Below, in pieces: positions 1 through 7,939 of a stretch of DNA of 64,000 bases. The notes under the pieces are model-generated. The model had not been told where the DNA came from, did not search any database, and was given only the letters and a program-made list of their open reading frames with translations. The stretch is taken from positions 1 to 64,000 of the forward strand of contig CAMJXD010000009.1 in assembly GCA_946409635.1 (NCBI GenBank). The letters are read 5' to 3'. The number at the start of each line of letters is the position of its first letter. Position 1 is the stretch's first letter. A program made the translations under genes and the position numbers. This DNA is from an uncultured Prevotellaceae bacterium (GTDB taxonomy: Bacteria > Bacteroidota > Bacteroidia > Bacteroidales > Muribaculaceae).

Positions 1-3
1 CTA

Positions 4-11
4 TAATTTTG
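4..11 (+). promoter_or_regulatory. possible -7 box at left edge
   Basis: TAATTTTG matches the Bacteroidetes -7 consensus TAnnTTTG. The -33 element would lie outside the window. Downstream, at 18-86, an imperfect inverted repeat (AGGAAACATAGCGG and CCGCTATGTTCCT) spans an AT-rich loop. No gene is visible from 1 to 299; the rest is AT-rich spacer. Confidence 0.3.
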
Positions 12-299
12 TCATCAGGAAACATAGCGGTTGTTTTTATTGGTTTTTTTAGCACTACAAAATTACTAAAAATTCCGCTATGTTCCTAATTTTCAATTAA
101 TTAAATTTCGTCGAACTCACGTTAAATATCAGAATCAAACCATGACGAGTTTCTGGTATACTAATCATTGCCTCTCTCTGTTTTGTTTGTAAATGTTAGT
201 TTAATTTTTAAATTCAACACATCATCATTCTGGAAATATGATGTAGTTTTTTCTTGCTCTCCTGCGTCTAAAGGGTGAAAACAATTCAAAACAACGACT

Positions 300-1027
300 A
301 TGAATACGACCGATAACAATAGCAACCCACTTAGCCTACAAGAACTCCAACAACGAAAGCATGCCCTTGAAAAAAACGCATTAAATGGACAGGAACACTT
401 ATCATATTAATCTCTGCTATTTATGCAACAGAATATATCCTTGAGCAGTTCTTGACGGAGGATGCTGTAACAAGAATAATGGGCATCTTGTTAATAATTT
501 GGCTTCTATACATGGGATATTTTGCCGTAAAAATCATCAAGTGGACATGGGCTGTCAACGATTTGGACCGTGAAATTAAGAAGGTCGATAAACATCAGAT
601 TGATAATCCTGAAAAGAAAAATCCGACAAGTGGTTTCTTCTCAACACCTCATCACTCATGGGGTGAGAAAGTCGCAAAGGTTTTAGGCATAATTGTCCTC
701 TTGATGTTCCTTTCTTTATCGACTATCAAGCTTTTAGGAAACTTTGAGTTGATTCATTATGATTTTCCGCAGTTGTTCAACGCTAATTACATCTTGGTTT
801 GGTTTACCTTACTATGGATTGGATCGTGCTTGCTAAGGTATCGTTCTGATTTGAGCTTAGTGAGTCGCATTTCGCTTTGGTCTGCCGTCATACTATTATC
901 AACCAGTCTGCCATTGCTTTACATGGAATATAAGACGGGTGGCTGGATGTTGTTTTTAGCGTTTATCATGAGCGTAATAAGTCTATTCCGATACGAGAAA
1001 GAAGTTTATTTCCTCAAGCAGTGTTGA
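300..1027 (+). CDS. membrane protein of unknown function, frameshifted near its N-terminus
   Basis: Two overlapping frames together make one plausible protein. The first frame starts at ATG 300 (MNTTDNNSNPL...) and stops at 410. The second is open from 371 to 1027 and lacks a good ATG; its only early start is TTG 452, which would cut off a transmembrane helix encoded just upstream (WTGTLIILISAIYATEYIL). A -1 shift at 371-377 (A AAA AAC, inside seven As) joins them into about 240 residues with six predicted membrane segments and a short hydrophilic N-terminus. No family is recognised. The gene is AT-rich compared with its neighbours and converges on deoC. It is either a pseudogene with a homopolymer indel, a programmed or phase-variable frameshift, or an assembly error. 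If the frames are not joined, the annotated gene would be 452-1027. Confidence 0.55.
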
Positions 1028-1067
1028 CCACATTTTTCCCTAACGAATGCACTTAACAAATGAGGAA

Positions 1068-1132
1068 AACAATAAATACAATAAGTACAGATCATTGGGA
1101 TTCAATTGATTGTACTTATTGTATTTATTGTT
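1068..1132. terminator. bidirectional hairpin terminator
   Basis: A perfect 22-bp inverted repeat (arms 1068-1089 and 1111-1132, 21-nt loop) sits between two convergent genes. The arms are A/T-rich at the base, giving a U-rich tail on both strands. Confidence 0.75.
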
Positions 1133-1173
1133 CTCCTTTTTGAGTTATAAGAGTTGTTTTTAACTCGATGGGG

Positions 1174-2121
1174 TTAGAAGGGCTTCTCGTCAGTGCCGGT
1201 GAATGACTGGAACAGCGAGTTGGCCAGGCTGGAGGCACCGATGCGGAAGTAGCGGTTGTCGAGCCACTGGTCGCCCAGGACCTCCTTGACGATGGTGTAG
1301 TACTTGACGGCGTCCTCGGTGGTGCGGATGCCGCCCGATGCCTTGAAGCCCACCATGCGGCCGTGCTGGATGTAGTACTCCTTGATGCACTGGCACATGA
1401 CATAGGCAGCCTCGAGCGATGCGCCGGGATAGATCTTGCCCGTCGAGGTCTTGATGAAGTCGCAGCCCGAGTACATCGACAGGATGCTGGCGCGGCGTAT
1501 GGCCTCGGCCGTCTTCAACAGGCCGGTCTCCAGGATGACCTTCAAGGGACGGTCGCCCACCACTTGCTTGATCTCGGTGATCTCGTCACACAGTTCCTCA
1601 TAGGCCTCGTCCTTAAAGTAGCCCACGTTGAGCACGATGTCGACCTCGTCGGCACCGTCGGCGATGGCCAGGGCAGTCTCGGCAATCTTGGTCTCGATGT
1701 GAGCCTGGCTGGCAGGGAAGCTGGCGCTGCACACGGCCACGTCGACTCCCGTCACCTCGAGCGTGCCGCGCACCACCGTGGCAAAGTTGCTGTAGACACA
1801 GATGGCGGCAACGTTCTTGTACTGGGGATAGTTGTTCTCAAAGTCGTTGACCCGTTGCACAAACTGGGCCACGCTGCGCTCGCTGTCGTCGGTGGCCAGC
1901 GTGGTCAGGTCGACGCAGTTCAGCAGGAACTGCTGCACCTCGGGGGTGTTGTTCTCGGCGGCATGCTTGTCGATGATTTCCTGCACGGCGGCACTGATGG
2001 CAGCATCGTCGGTGATGACGCTCGACTGGCTGATGGCCGTCATGTACTTGTCCATGGGCTTGTGGTCATGGTCGTGATGCTCGCAGCCACAGCCGCAGTG
2101 TTCATGTTGGTGATTGCTCAT
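1174..2121 (-). CDS. deoC: deoxyribose-phosphate aldolase with His/Cys-rich N-terminal tail
   Basis: A class I aldolase that cleaves 2-deoxyribose-5-phosphate to glyceraldehyde-3-phosphate and acetaldehyde in deoxynucleoside catabolism. The 315-residue protein carries the Schiff-base lysine in DFIKTSTGK (K224), the second active-site lysine in GFKASGG (K260) and the acid/base aspartate in DEVDIV (D161). It is the long form of DeoC found in Bacteroidetes rather than the roughly 220-260-residue enterobacterial or Bacillus form. The first 20 residues are unusual: a dense His/Cys stretch (CGCGCEHHDHDH at 9-20) that looks metal-binding. It is followed 17 bp downstream by the MazG-like gene order reversed, i.e. 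MazG-like (2139-2468) is the promoter-proximal gene and deoC the second gene of a likely two-gene operon. Confidence 0.95.
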   Translation of the reverse strand: MSNHQHEHCGCGCEHHDHDHKPMDKYMTAISQSSVITDDAAISAAVQEIIDKHAAENNTPEVQQFLLNCVDLTTLATDDSERSVAQFVQRVNDFENNYPQYKNVAAICVYSNFATVVRGTLEVTGVDVAVCSASFPASQAHIETKIAETALAIADGADEVDIVLNVGYFKDEAYEELCDEITEIKQVVGDRPLKVILETGLLKTAEAIRRASILSMYSGCDFIKTSTGKIYPGASLEAAYVMCQCIKEYYIQHGRMVGFKASGGIRTTEDAVKYYTIVKEVLGDQWLDNRYFRIGASSLANSLFQSFTGTDEKPF

Positions 2122-2138
2122 AGTCGTTGATATGTAGT

Positions 2139-2468
2139 TTATTGGTTAGTAAGTTTCTTGTTGTCGAGATGCCGGTGGCTGTCGCGGCTCGTCTTCTTGA
2201 CGAAGTTGCGCTCCAGGGCGGCATCCAGGTCGATACCCGTCTGATTGGCTAGGCAGATGACCACCCACATGACGTCGGCCAGCTCGTCGGCCAGGTCCAG
2301 ATCATCGCCCGGCTTGCTCGACTGGTCGCCGTAGCGGCGCGCGATGACACGGGCCACCTCGCCCACTTCCTCGGTGAGCACCGCCATGTTGGTCAGCTCA
2401 CTGAAGTAGCGCACCCCATACTGTTTAATCCAAGCGTCGACACGCGCTTGAGCCTCTTGTATCGTCAT
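2139..2468 (-). CDS. MazG-like nucleotide pyrophosphohydrolase
   Basis: A 109-residue protein with the all-alpha MazG metal-binding pattern: EEVGE (33-37) followed by DELADVMW (61-68), i.e. ExxE...ExxD. This family hydrolyses (d)NTPs to monophosphates plus pyrophosphate, often as house-cleaning. It is short, single-domain and lies 17 bp upstream of deoC on the same strand, so co-transcription and a role in nucleotide turnover are likely. The exact substrate cannot be read from sequence. Confidence 0.88.
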   Translation of the reverse strand: MTIQEAQARVDAWIKQYGVRYFSELTNMAVLTEEVGEVARVIARRYGDQSSKPGDDLDLADELADVMWVVICLANQTGIDLDAALERNFVKKTSRDSHRHLDNKKLTNQ

Positions 2469-2515
2469 AGTGATGGCAAAGGTAATACTTTTTTAATGAA
2501 CAGGAAAAACAATGA

Positions 2516-2829
2516 TCTGTGAATCAGGGCAACCGCATCAAAATTTGTTGTGGAACACCCCGGAGGGTGGCCTTTGAGTAACCCGGCGTAGTGCAAACCG
2601 CTGAGCAGTAGCGAAGTGGTTTGCATCACCCCGGGGATAGACTGAGCCAATCCATGTCGCTGCAGGCGACCCCACAAGCCAAGAGACGAAACGGGGTCAC
2701 CTCCAGCGACTGCTTATGCCTTGCCGTCACAGCCAGTGAATCAGAGTGCCGCCCGCTGGGCGTCAAATACTCATTTTGTCAGCTAATAAGTAAAATGTTA
2801 ATTTTGATGCGGTTGCCTTGTCTGTGAAT
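2516..2829. mobile_element. MITE (296 bp) with 9-bp target duplication
   Basis: The element spans 2525-2820. Its ends are terminal inverted repeats CAGGGCAACCGCATCAAAAT (left) and the complement of ATTTTGATGCGGTTGCCTTG (right). It is flanked on both sides by the 9-bp direct repeat TCTGTGAAT (2516-2524 and 2821-2829), the footprint of transposition. It encodes no transposase, so it must have been moved by an IS with matching ends located elsewhere. The interior is GC-rich with several smaller inverted repeats (for example AAACCGCTG...GTGGTTTG). It sits between the MazG-like/deoC operon and the purine permease promoter. Short reading frames inside it are not credible genes. Confidence 0.85.
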
Positions 2830-3017
2830 AGTTGGCGGCTGCACGATCAGGGCAGTGCTGTTGTGGGCCGAGGCTATAGGCGATGGCATCGCGTAATACT
2901 TGACAGTGTGGACGGCATGGGCTGCCATCAATGTGGATTCTACCATTCCCACGATATAGCAGCCGGGCATTTTTCCTACTATTTTCACCATTACCGGAAA
3001 TAATAATAGAAAAACTA

Positions 3018-3047
3018 TTGCCATGTAGAATGTTTGTACTAATTTTG
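3018..3047 (+). promoter_or_regulatory. promoter of purine permease gene
   Basis: TTG (3018-3020), 19-bp spacer and TAATTTTG (3040-3047): a good match to the Bacteroidetes primary-sigma promoter. It lies 34 bp upstream of the ATG at 3081. From 2830 to 3017 I see no gene. Confidence 0.7.
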
Positions 3048-3080
3048 CATTTTTTTCATTTTAATTAACCCAAAATCTTC

Positions 3081-4394
3081 ATGAAAACTTTATTAAAACT
3101 GTTAGGCTTTGACCAAGCAAAACACAAGGTGAAGACCGAGCTTATGGCCGGTCTCACTACGTTTTTAACCATGAGCTACATCCTTGCGGTGAACCCATTG
3201 ATCCTGGGCGATGCTGGGATGGACAAGGGTGGGGTGTTCTCGGCAACCGTGATAGCTGCTGCGATAGCCACCCTGGTGATGGCCTTCTATGCACGGCTGC
3301 CCTATGCGCTGGCATCGGGCATGGGGCTGAATGCATTTTTTGCTTACACGCTGGTCGTTGTCATGGGGTTCACGTGGCAGCAGGCGCTGGCGGCGGTGTT
3401 TGTTGAGGGTGTGGTGTTCATTCTGTTGACGGTGTTCAGGGTGCGTGAAGCCATTGTGAATGCCATTCCGCAGAATATGCGTTATGCCATCTCGGTGGGA
3501 ATAGGCTTGTTTATTGCCTTTATCGGCTTGAGAAACGGAGGCATTATCATCCAGAGCGATGCCACGGTGACGACGCTCGCTCCGTGGACGACCACGTCGG
3601 TCCTGGCCATAGCGGGAGTCATACTGGGTTGCGTGCTCATGGCGCTAAAGGTGCGCGGAGCCTTGTTCTACACCATCATCGCGATGACGCTGATAGGCAT
3701 ACCCCTCGGAGTGACGCAGATTCCCGAGGGGTTTTCTATTCTCAGTCTGCCGGCCTCGATTGAGCCTGTAGCACTCCACCTGGATTTTTCACGCTTCTTG
3801 AGTTTGGACATCGAGTACTACATCATAGTGTTCACGCTGGTGTTCATGGACCTGTTTGACACACTGGGCACACTGATAGGGACATCAACGAGTGCGGGCA
3901 TGGTCGACGAGAACGGCCGCATCCAGAGGGTGAACCAAGCCCTGTTGTCCGATGCGGTGGGCACCGCCCTGGGCGCCCTGGTGGGCACATCCACGGTGAC
4001 CACGTTTGTCGAGAGCACTACTGGCATTGCCGCCGGTGGCCGCACAGGACTGACGTCGTTCACGGTGGCCATGCTGTTCCTCGTGGCCTTGTTCTTCTCA
4101 CCGTTCTTCCTGATGATTCCCGCTGCAGCCACGACGAGTGCTCTGGTGCTGGTGGGCGTGCTGATGATCAGCACGATTACCAAGATTGACTTGAGTGACA
4201 TCACCGAGGCCTTCCCCTGCTTTGTCACCATGCTGATGATGCCCTTCACGGCAAGCATTGCCGAGGGTATCGTGCTGGGCATGCTCAGCTACGTGCTGGT
4301 GAAGCTCCTGAGTGGCCGTCATCGCGACGTGTCGGTAGCGATGTATATCCTGGCAGTGTTCTTTGTGCTCAAGTATATAGCACCGTTGTTGTAA
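3081..4394 (+). CDS. NCS2-family purine permease (AzgA type)
   Basis: A 437-residue inner-membrane transporter with about 13 hydrophobic segments. Family signatures are GMGLNAFFAY near residue 86 and the ESTTGIAAGGRTGLT stretch near 312, both typical of the AzgA guanine/hypoxanthine/adenine branch of the xanthine-uracil permease superfamily. It imports purine bases by proton symport (family knowledge). A clear promoter lies 34 bp upstream. The next gene (DUF5020, Tsx-like) follows after 63 bp and may form the outer-membrane entry step, and the divergent MazG-like/deoC operon handles nucleotide and deoxyribose turnover, giving a nucleoside-salvage neighbourhood. The exact base specificity is not determined. 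Confidence 0.9.
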   Translation: MKTLLKLLGFDQAKHKVKTELMAGLTTFLTMSYILAVNPLILGDAGMDKGGVFSATVIAAAIATLVMAFYARLPYALASGMGLNAFFAYTLVVVMGFTWQQALAAVFVEGVVFILLTVFRVREAIVNAIPQNMRYAISVGIGLFIAFIGLRNGGIIIQSDATVTTLAPWTTTSVLAIAGVILGCVLMALKVRGALFYTIIAMTLIGIPLGVTQIPEGFSILSLPASIEPVALHLDFSRFLSLDIEYYIIVFTLVFMDLFDTLGTLIGTSTSAGMVDENGRIQRVNQALLSDAVGTALGALVGTSTVTTFVESTTGIAAGGRTGLTSFTVAMLFLVALFFSPFFLMIPAAATTSALVLVGVLMISTITKIDLSDITEAFPCFVTMLMMPFTASIAEGIVLGMLSYVLVKLLSGRHRDVSVAMYILAVFFVLKYIAPLL

Positions 4395-4457
4395 AAAAAC
4401 TGGAATAGATACAGACAGACAGATACAAGTTACTCTTAATCAAAACAAATCAACACA

Positions 4458-5162
4458 ATGAAAAAGCAGATTCTCTTAGCCATGCTGCTGATGATGGGCA
4501 TGGCTGTGCAGGCACAGAATGTGCAGCTGCACTACGACTTTGGTCGCAACATCTATCCCGATGCTGAAGCCGGTCGCCAGAAGGTGACCATGACGCTGGA
4601 ACAGTTCAAGGCCGACAAGTGGGGCTCGTGGTTCTACTTTGTCGACGTCGACTTCAGCCGCAAGTTCACCGAGGGGGCCTATACCGAGATTTCCCGTGAA
4701 ATCAATCTGAGCAAGAAGGTGCCCCTTGCCGCCCACGTTGAGTATAACGGCGGACTGAACCGCTTTGGCAGCTTCCAGCAGGCGGCCCTGGCGGGCATCG
4801 CGTGGAACGGCCACTCGGCTGATTTCTCCAAAACCTACTCCATCCAGCTCATGTACAAGCGCTACTTCAAGAGCTACGAGAACACCCGCGCCTACCACAG
4901 CGTCCAGTTGACGGGCGTGTGGGGGCTGAATTTTGCCAATGACAAGTTAAGGTTTGACGGGTTCATCGACTTGTGGCGTGGCGAGAAAGCCTGTGGTCAC
5001 GGGCAGCTCGTGCTGTTGACCGAGCCCCAGCTGTGGTACAACGTGACCCCGCATCTGAGTTTTGGCTCCGAGGTCGAGATCAGCAACAACTTCATCTTCA
5101 ACACCTACGACAGCAAGACGTTCTTCATCAACCCGACCATTGCCGCCAAGTGGAACTTCTAA
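4458..5162 (+). CDS. DUF5020 family outer-membrane protein, Tsx-like
   Basis: A 234-residue exported protein: signal peptide 1-20 (MKKQILLAMLLMMGMAVQA), then alternating aromatic/polar strands ending in a C-terminal aromatic residue (KWNF), as expected of an outer-membrane beta-barrel. It matches my memory of DUF5020, which resembles the nucleoside channel Tsx. Placement 63 bp after a purine permease supports a role in nucleoside or base passage across the outer membrane; that role is inferred. A MITE follows 24 bp after its stop. Confidence 0.8.
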   Translation: MKKQILLAMLLMMGMAVQAQNVQLHYDFGRNIYPDAEAGRQKVTMTLEQFKADKWGSWFYFVDVDFSRKFTEGAYTEISREINLSKKVPLAAHVEYNGGLNRFGSFQQAALAGIAWNGHSADFSKTYSIQLMYKRYFKSYENTRAYHSVQLTGVWGLNFANDKLRFDGFIDLWRGEKACGHGQLVLLTEPQLWYNVTPHLSFGSEVEISNNFIFNTYDSKTFFINPTIAAKWNF

Positions 5163-5186
5163 CCAGTGGTGCTGGTCATTTTTTTT

Positions 5187-5437
5187 AAGGGGACTTCTAT
5201 CAATTAGCTTGAGGTGGATTTTGATTTATTTTTGTGAAGATTTTGGCTTAGCTTTGCAGGAGCATAGCGAGCTATGGTCCAAGAAGCTAAGTCGAAATAT
5301 GCCAAAAAGGAACAAAACTTGAGCAAATCGAATGCAAAACCAAGCTCGCTTGAGCTTTGCTGAGATGCCGCCAAGTTTATCCAAAATACACTCAATATAA
5401 AATATAATCATTTCGGTAATTTATAGAAGTCCTCTTA
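5187..5437 (+). mobile_element. MITE family 2, copy 1 (about 251 bp)
   Basis: The left end AAGGGGACTTCTATCAATTA and right end (complement of) TAATTTATAGAAGTCCTCTT are near-perfect terminal inverted repeats. The core contains GGAGCATAGCGAGCTATGGTCC, itself palindromic. The same ends and core recur at 17491-17737 and, inverted, at 42575-42743. No transposase is encoded. It begins 24 bp after the DUF5020 stop. Flanks are T/A-rich and no unambiguous target duplication can be read. Confidence 0.8.
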
Positions 5438-5439
5438 AA

Positions 5440-5479
5440 AATCATTGCTCCAGTGCGGTGCTGCTCTGGAGCAATGATT
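5440..5479. terminator. 14-bp hairpin after MITE
   Basis: Inverted repeat AATCATTGCTCCAG (5440-5453) and CTGGAGCAATGATT (5466-5479) with a 12-nt loop. No strong U tract follows, so it may be a transcription terminator for 4458-5162 displaced by the MITE or a processing stem. The remaining spacer to 5664 shows nothing else. Confidence 0.5.
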
Positions 5480-5664
5480 ATATCCACATGTAGCATCCCC
5501 CCGCAAGTGATAGATGATGACTAATTATTGCAATTTGGGGGCAATTATGAAGAAAAAATCGCATAAAATCCCACTTTTTTTTAATTTTTCTTTGGTATGT
5601 CATGGAAAATGAGTAATATTGCTTGCTAAAACTATATATAATTTCTTACCCAAAACGTTTTGTC

Positions 5665-6036
5665 ATGAATAAAGAATACGACCCCAAAGCTATCGCACAG
5701 ACGATCGATGTCGAGGAACTCTATGACCTCGATGTGACCATTGCCCGGTTCATCCTGCCCCGCCTCATGATGTTCAAGGAGCGTTGCGAGTATCCGCGCC
5801 GCATGAAGTTGACCCATGAGCAGTGGAATGAGGTCCTGGACAAGATGATCTTCGCCTTTGAGCGCATCGCCTGTCAGACCGAGGAGGACACCCCTGAGTA
5901 CAAGGCCTATATCAAGGCCATCTGGAACAACGAGGAAGACCTTGTAGATCTCAAGCGTAACGCCAAGGCCTCGCTCAAGCCCATCAGCGAGGGCCTCTCG
6001 CTCTTCCACAAGTATTACCGCAACCTGTGGTGGTAA
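5665..6036 (+). CDS. hypothetical protein, 123 residues
   Basis: Start chosen at ATG 5665 (MNKEYDPKAIAQTIDVEELY...); an in-frame upstream start at 5623 would add residues encoded by AT-rich leader and is less likely. The protein is soluble, mostly helical and rich in charged and aromatic residues, with a segment FILPRLMMFKERCEYPRRM followed by EQWNEVLDKMIFAFERI. This pattern is reminiscent of small phage-derived proteins, but I cannot name a family. No signal peptide. It stands alone between a MITE and an outer-membrane protein gene. Codon use resembles the core genes. Confidence 0.75.
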   Translation: MNKEYDPKAIAQTIDVEELYDLDVTIARFILPRLMMFKERCEYPRRMKLTHEQWNEVLDKMIFAFERIACQTEEDTPEYKAYIKAIWNNEEDLVDLKRNAKASLKPISEGLSLFHKYYRNLWW

Positions 6037-6114
6037 TTCTTGTTTATCAGGAATTGATACCAAATGCCTTATCCAACAATTTAATGAGTCGTAGTCCGTT
6101 ATTATAGTAAATTG

Positions 6115-6852
6115 ATGAAATCGCAGACAATGATGAGACGGACGATTTTGATTCTTTTGGCGATGCTGACATTGGCTCCTGCCGCCGTGAGCGGGCAGGA
6201 CAGTGAGTCGTTGTACAACGGCTGGGGCTTTGGCTTCCAAGTGGGTGCAGGCGGCCTGTTCCCGACGGGGTCGATGGGCGATGAGCTCAAGGGATGCGCC
6301 CTGTTTACAGGCGGCTTGAATGTCGAGTATGACCGGTTGAGGCTCAAGGCCGCAGTGTCCTATGGCCAGCCATCGTTCAACAACGAGAACCCGTATGCAG
6401 TCCGCGACAGCGAGGGCCGCAACATCCAGCTCAACGCCACAGCCAACCCCACGCTGCTGGCAACTGGCGTGCAACTGGGCTGCACGGTGTGGCAGGGCGG
6501 AAAGGTGTCGGTGACACCGGCGGTGGGCCTGAGCGCCAGCCGCCTGTCGTGGGACATCAACCACATCAAGTACGAAAAAGATGACGACGGCATCGAGCGT
6601 CCCATGATAGAGGATGTCACGGCCACCCGCGAGAACACCCTGGGCTGGCTGGCGAGTGTCGATATCGACATCAGGCTTCACGGCAAGCTGGTTGACAGAC
6701 CTGCCGGCGACGGTCAGGCACACTACACGTCGTCGTTGCGCATCACCCCCTTTGTCACCCATGGCCGTTACGGCAGGCTCATCCCTGCAGCCAGCGGCTG
6801 CTGCCTGGGCGTGACGGTGTCCTATGCCGGCCTGCTGCGACTGATGAAATAG
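6115..6852 (+). CDS. predicted outer-membrane beta-barrel protein
   Basis: A 245-residue exported protein. A signal peptide ends near VSGQ (about residue 28). The mature part has repeated Gly/aromatic amphipathic strands (GWGFGFQVGAGGLFPTGS, GGLNVEYDRLRLKAAVSYG) like small outer-membrane barrel or autotransported beta-barrel proteins of Bacteroidales. ATG 6115 was preferred over TTG 6112 just upstream; ATG 6130 is also possible. No specific family or substrate is recognised. Neighbouring genes give no functional hint. Confidence 0.75.
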   Translation: MKSQTMMRRTILILLAMLTLAPAAVSGQDSESLYNGWGFGFQVGAGGLFPTGSMGDELKGCALFTGGLNVEYDRLRLKAAVSYGQPSFNNENPYAVRDSEGRNIQLNATANPTLLATGVQLGCTVWQGGKVSVTPAVGLSASRLSWDINHIKYEKDDDGIERPMIEDVTATRENTLGWLASVDIDIRLHGKLVDRPAGDGQAHYTSSLRITPFVTHGRYGRLIPAASGCCLGVTVSYAGLLRLMK

Positions 6853-6903
6853 GGATAGTGGATAACTGTCAATCAGGCACTTAAGACTATTTAACTATTT
6901 TTC

Positions 6904-6935
6904 TTGCTAGGAATCAGTTCTTTATTCTACTTTTG
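6904..6935 (+). promoter_or_regulatory. promoter of DUF4294 gene
   Basis: TTG (6904-6906), 21-bp spacer, TACTTTTG (6928-6935), 11 bp before the ATG at 6947. Confidence 0.65.
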
Positions 6936-6946
6936 CGCCAAAATAG

Positions 6947-7603
6947 ATGAAACGCTTATTCCTCATACTAGCTGTTGCCGTGGCCATGACGGCACTGACG
7001 GGCGCCAGGGCGCATGCCATGCCCGCCGTCAATGACCCGCTGGACAATATCGAGCTGCCCTCGGTGTTGCAAAAGACCTTTGCCGGCTACTACCACTTCA
7101 TCGAGCCGTCGACGGGCGACACGCTGGCCATGATCGTCTTCAACCCCATTATCATCTATCCGCGCGAGCGTTTCCGCAACAAGGCCGAGGAGAAACTGTA
7201 CTGGAAGACCGTCCGCGACATCAAGAAGACGCTGCCCTATGCCAAGATGATCAGCAACACGCTGCTCGAGACCTATGAGTACATCGACACCTACCAGACC
7301 GAGAAGCAGAAGCGAGAATATCTCAAGCGTTTTGAGAAAGAGCTCTTTGCCCAATACAAGCCGCAGATGAAGAAGCTCACCAAGAGTCAGGGCAAGCTGC
7401 TCATCAAGCTCATCAACCGCGAGACCAACCAGAGCAGCTACAGCATCGTCAAGGCCTTCCTGGGTACCTTCAGGGCCGGCTTCTGGCAGACGTTCAGCAA
7501 ATTCTTCGGGGCCAGCCTCAAGGCGGGCTACCATCCCAACAGGGACAAGCAGGACGCCATGATCGAGCGCATCTGTGTCCGCATCGAGCAGGGTGCCCTG
7601 TAA
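6947..7603 (+). CDS. DUF4294 domain-containing exported protein
   Basis: A 218-residue protein with an N-terminal signal peptide (cleavage near HAMP, residue 24) and a globular basic domain. The segments YPRERFRNKAEEKLYWKTVRDIKKTLPYAK and LIKLINRETNQSSYSIVKAFLGTFRAGFWQ (quoted in part: LIKLINRETN, LGTFRAGFWQ) match DUF4294, a Bacteroidetes-restricted family of unknown function. A good promoter lies just upstream and a hairpin terminator just downstream, so it is a single-gene transcript. Periplasmic or membrane-associated location is inferred from the signal peptide. Confidence 0.85.
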   Translation: MKRLFLILAVAVAMTALTGARAHAMPAVNDPLDNIELPSVLQKTFAGYYHFIEPSTGDTLAMIVFNPIIIYPRERFRNKAEEKLYWKTVRDIKKTLPYAKMISNTLLETYEYIDTYQTEKQKREYLKRFEKELFAQYKPQMKKLTKSQGKLLIKLINRETNQSSYSIVKAFLGTFRAGFWQTFSKFFGASLKAGYHPNRDKQDAMIERICVRIEQGAL

Positions 7604-7632
7604 TCCCGCAACACAATACTAAAGAGATAAGA

Positions 7633-7667
7633 ATTAAGGCGTGCCGGCTTGTCTGGCACGCCTTAAT
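7633..7667. terminator. hairpin terminator after DUF4294 gene
   Basis: Perfect 13-bp stem ATTAAGGCGTGCC (7633-7645) and GGCACGCCTTAAT (7655-7667) with a 9-nt loop. It serves 6947-7603 (+) and probably the convergent small gene at 7709-7939 (-). Confidence 0.75.
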
Positions 7668-7708
7668 CTCACACTTAAGGGTTGAGAAAATATCTATTCG
7701 TTTCAGGC

Positions 7709-7939
7709 TTATCTCACGCTGATCTTGTAGGCCTGCTTGCCCACGGCGACGATGTAGATGCCGGGAGCCATCGGCAGGGTGCGGTTGCCGTCGGCCTGGT
7801 CGGCGGCTGCCATCTCCACAAGGCGGTTGATGGGCAGGTTGAGCCATTTGTTGTGTTGCCCTGACGGCGAGATGGCATAACAGTGCGACCCTAGCGCTAG
7901 GGCAAAACAACATACTATGGTCCAGAAGGTTATCGCCAT
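7709..7939 (-). CDS. 76-residue exported mini-protein with T9SS-like C-terminal tail
   Basis: An N-terminal hydrophobic signal sequence (MAITFWTIVCCFALALGSHC) is followed by a short spacer and the tail APGIYIVAVGKQAYKISVR, which resembles the end of a type A Por/T9SS sorting domain (GIYIVxxxGKxYKIxVK). The middle contains almost no cargo. A -7-like box TATTTTTG lies upstream on the minus strand (near 7955-7962). It may be a genuine tiny secreted protein or the leftover ends of a larger T9SS substrate after internal deletion. Confidence 0.55.
   Translation of the reverse strand: MAITFWTIVCCFALALGSHCYAISPSGQHNKWLNLPINRLVEMAAADQADGNRTLPMAPGIYIVAVGKQAYKISVR

Noticed and set aside
1363-2130. Long plus-strand frame opposite deoC
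   Set aside because: GC-rich third positions on the complementary strand of a well recognised gene create it; no domain recognised.
2465-2827. Short frames inside MITE family 1
   Set aside because: Explained by the inverted-repeat structure; no start signals or conserved motifs.
2779-3024. 81-residue minus-strand frame with a hydrophobic start
   Set aside because: It runs through the MITE right end and target duplication and lies antisense to the permease promoter; no -7 box upstream.
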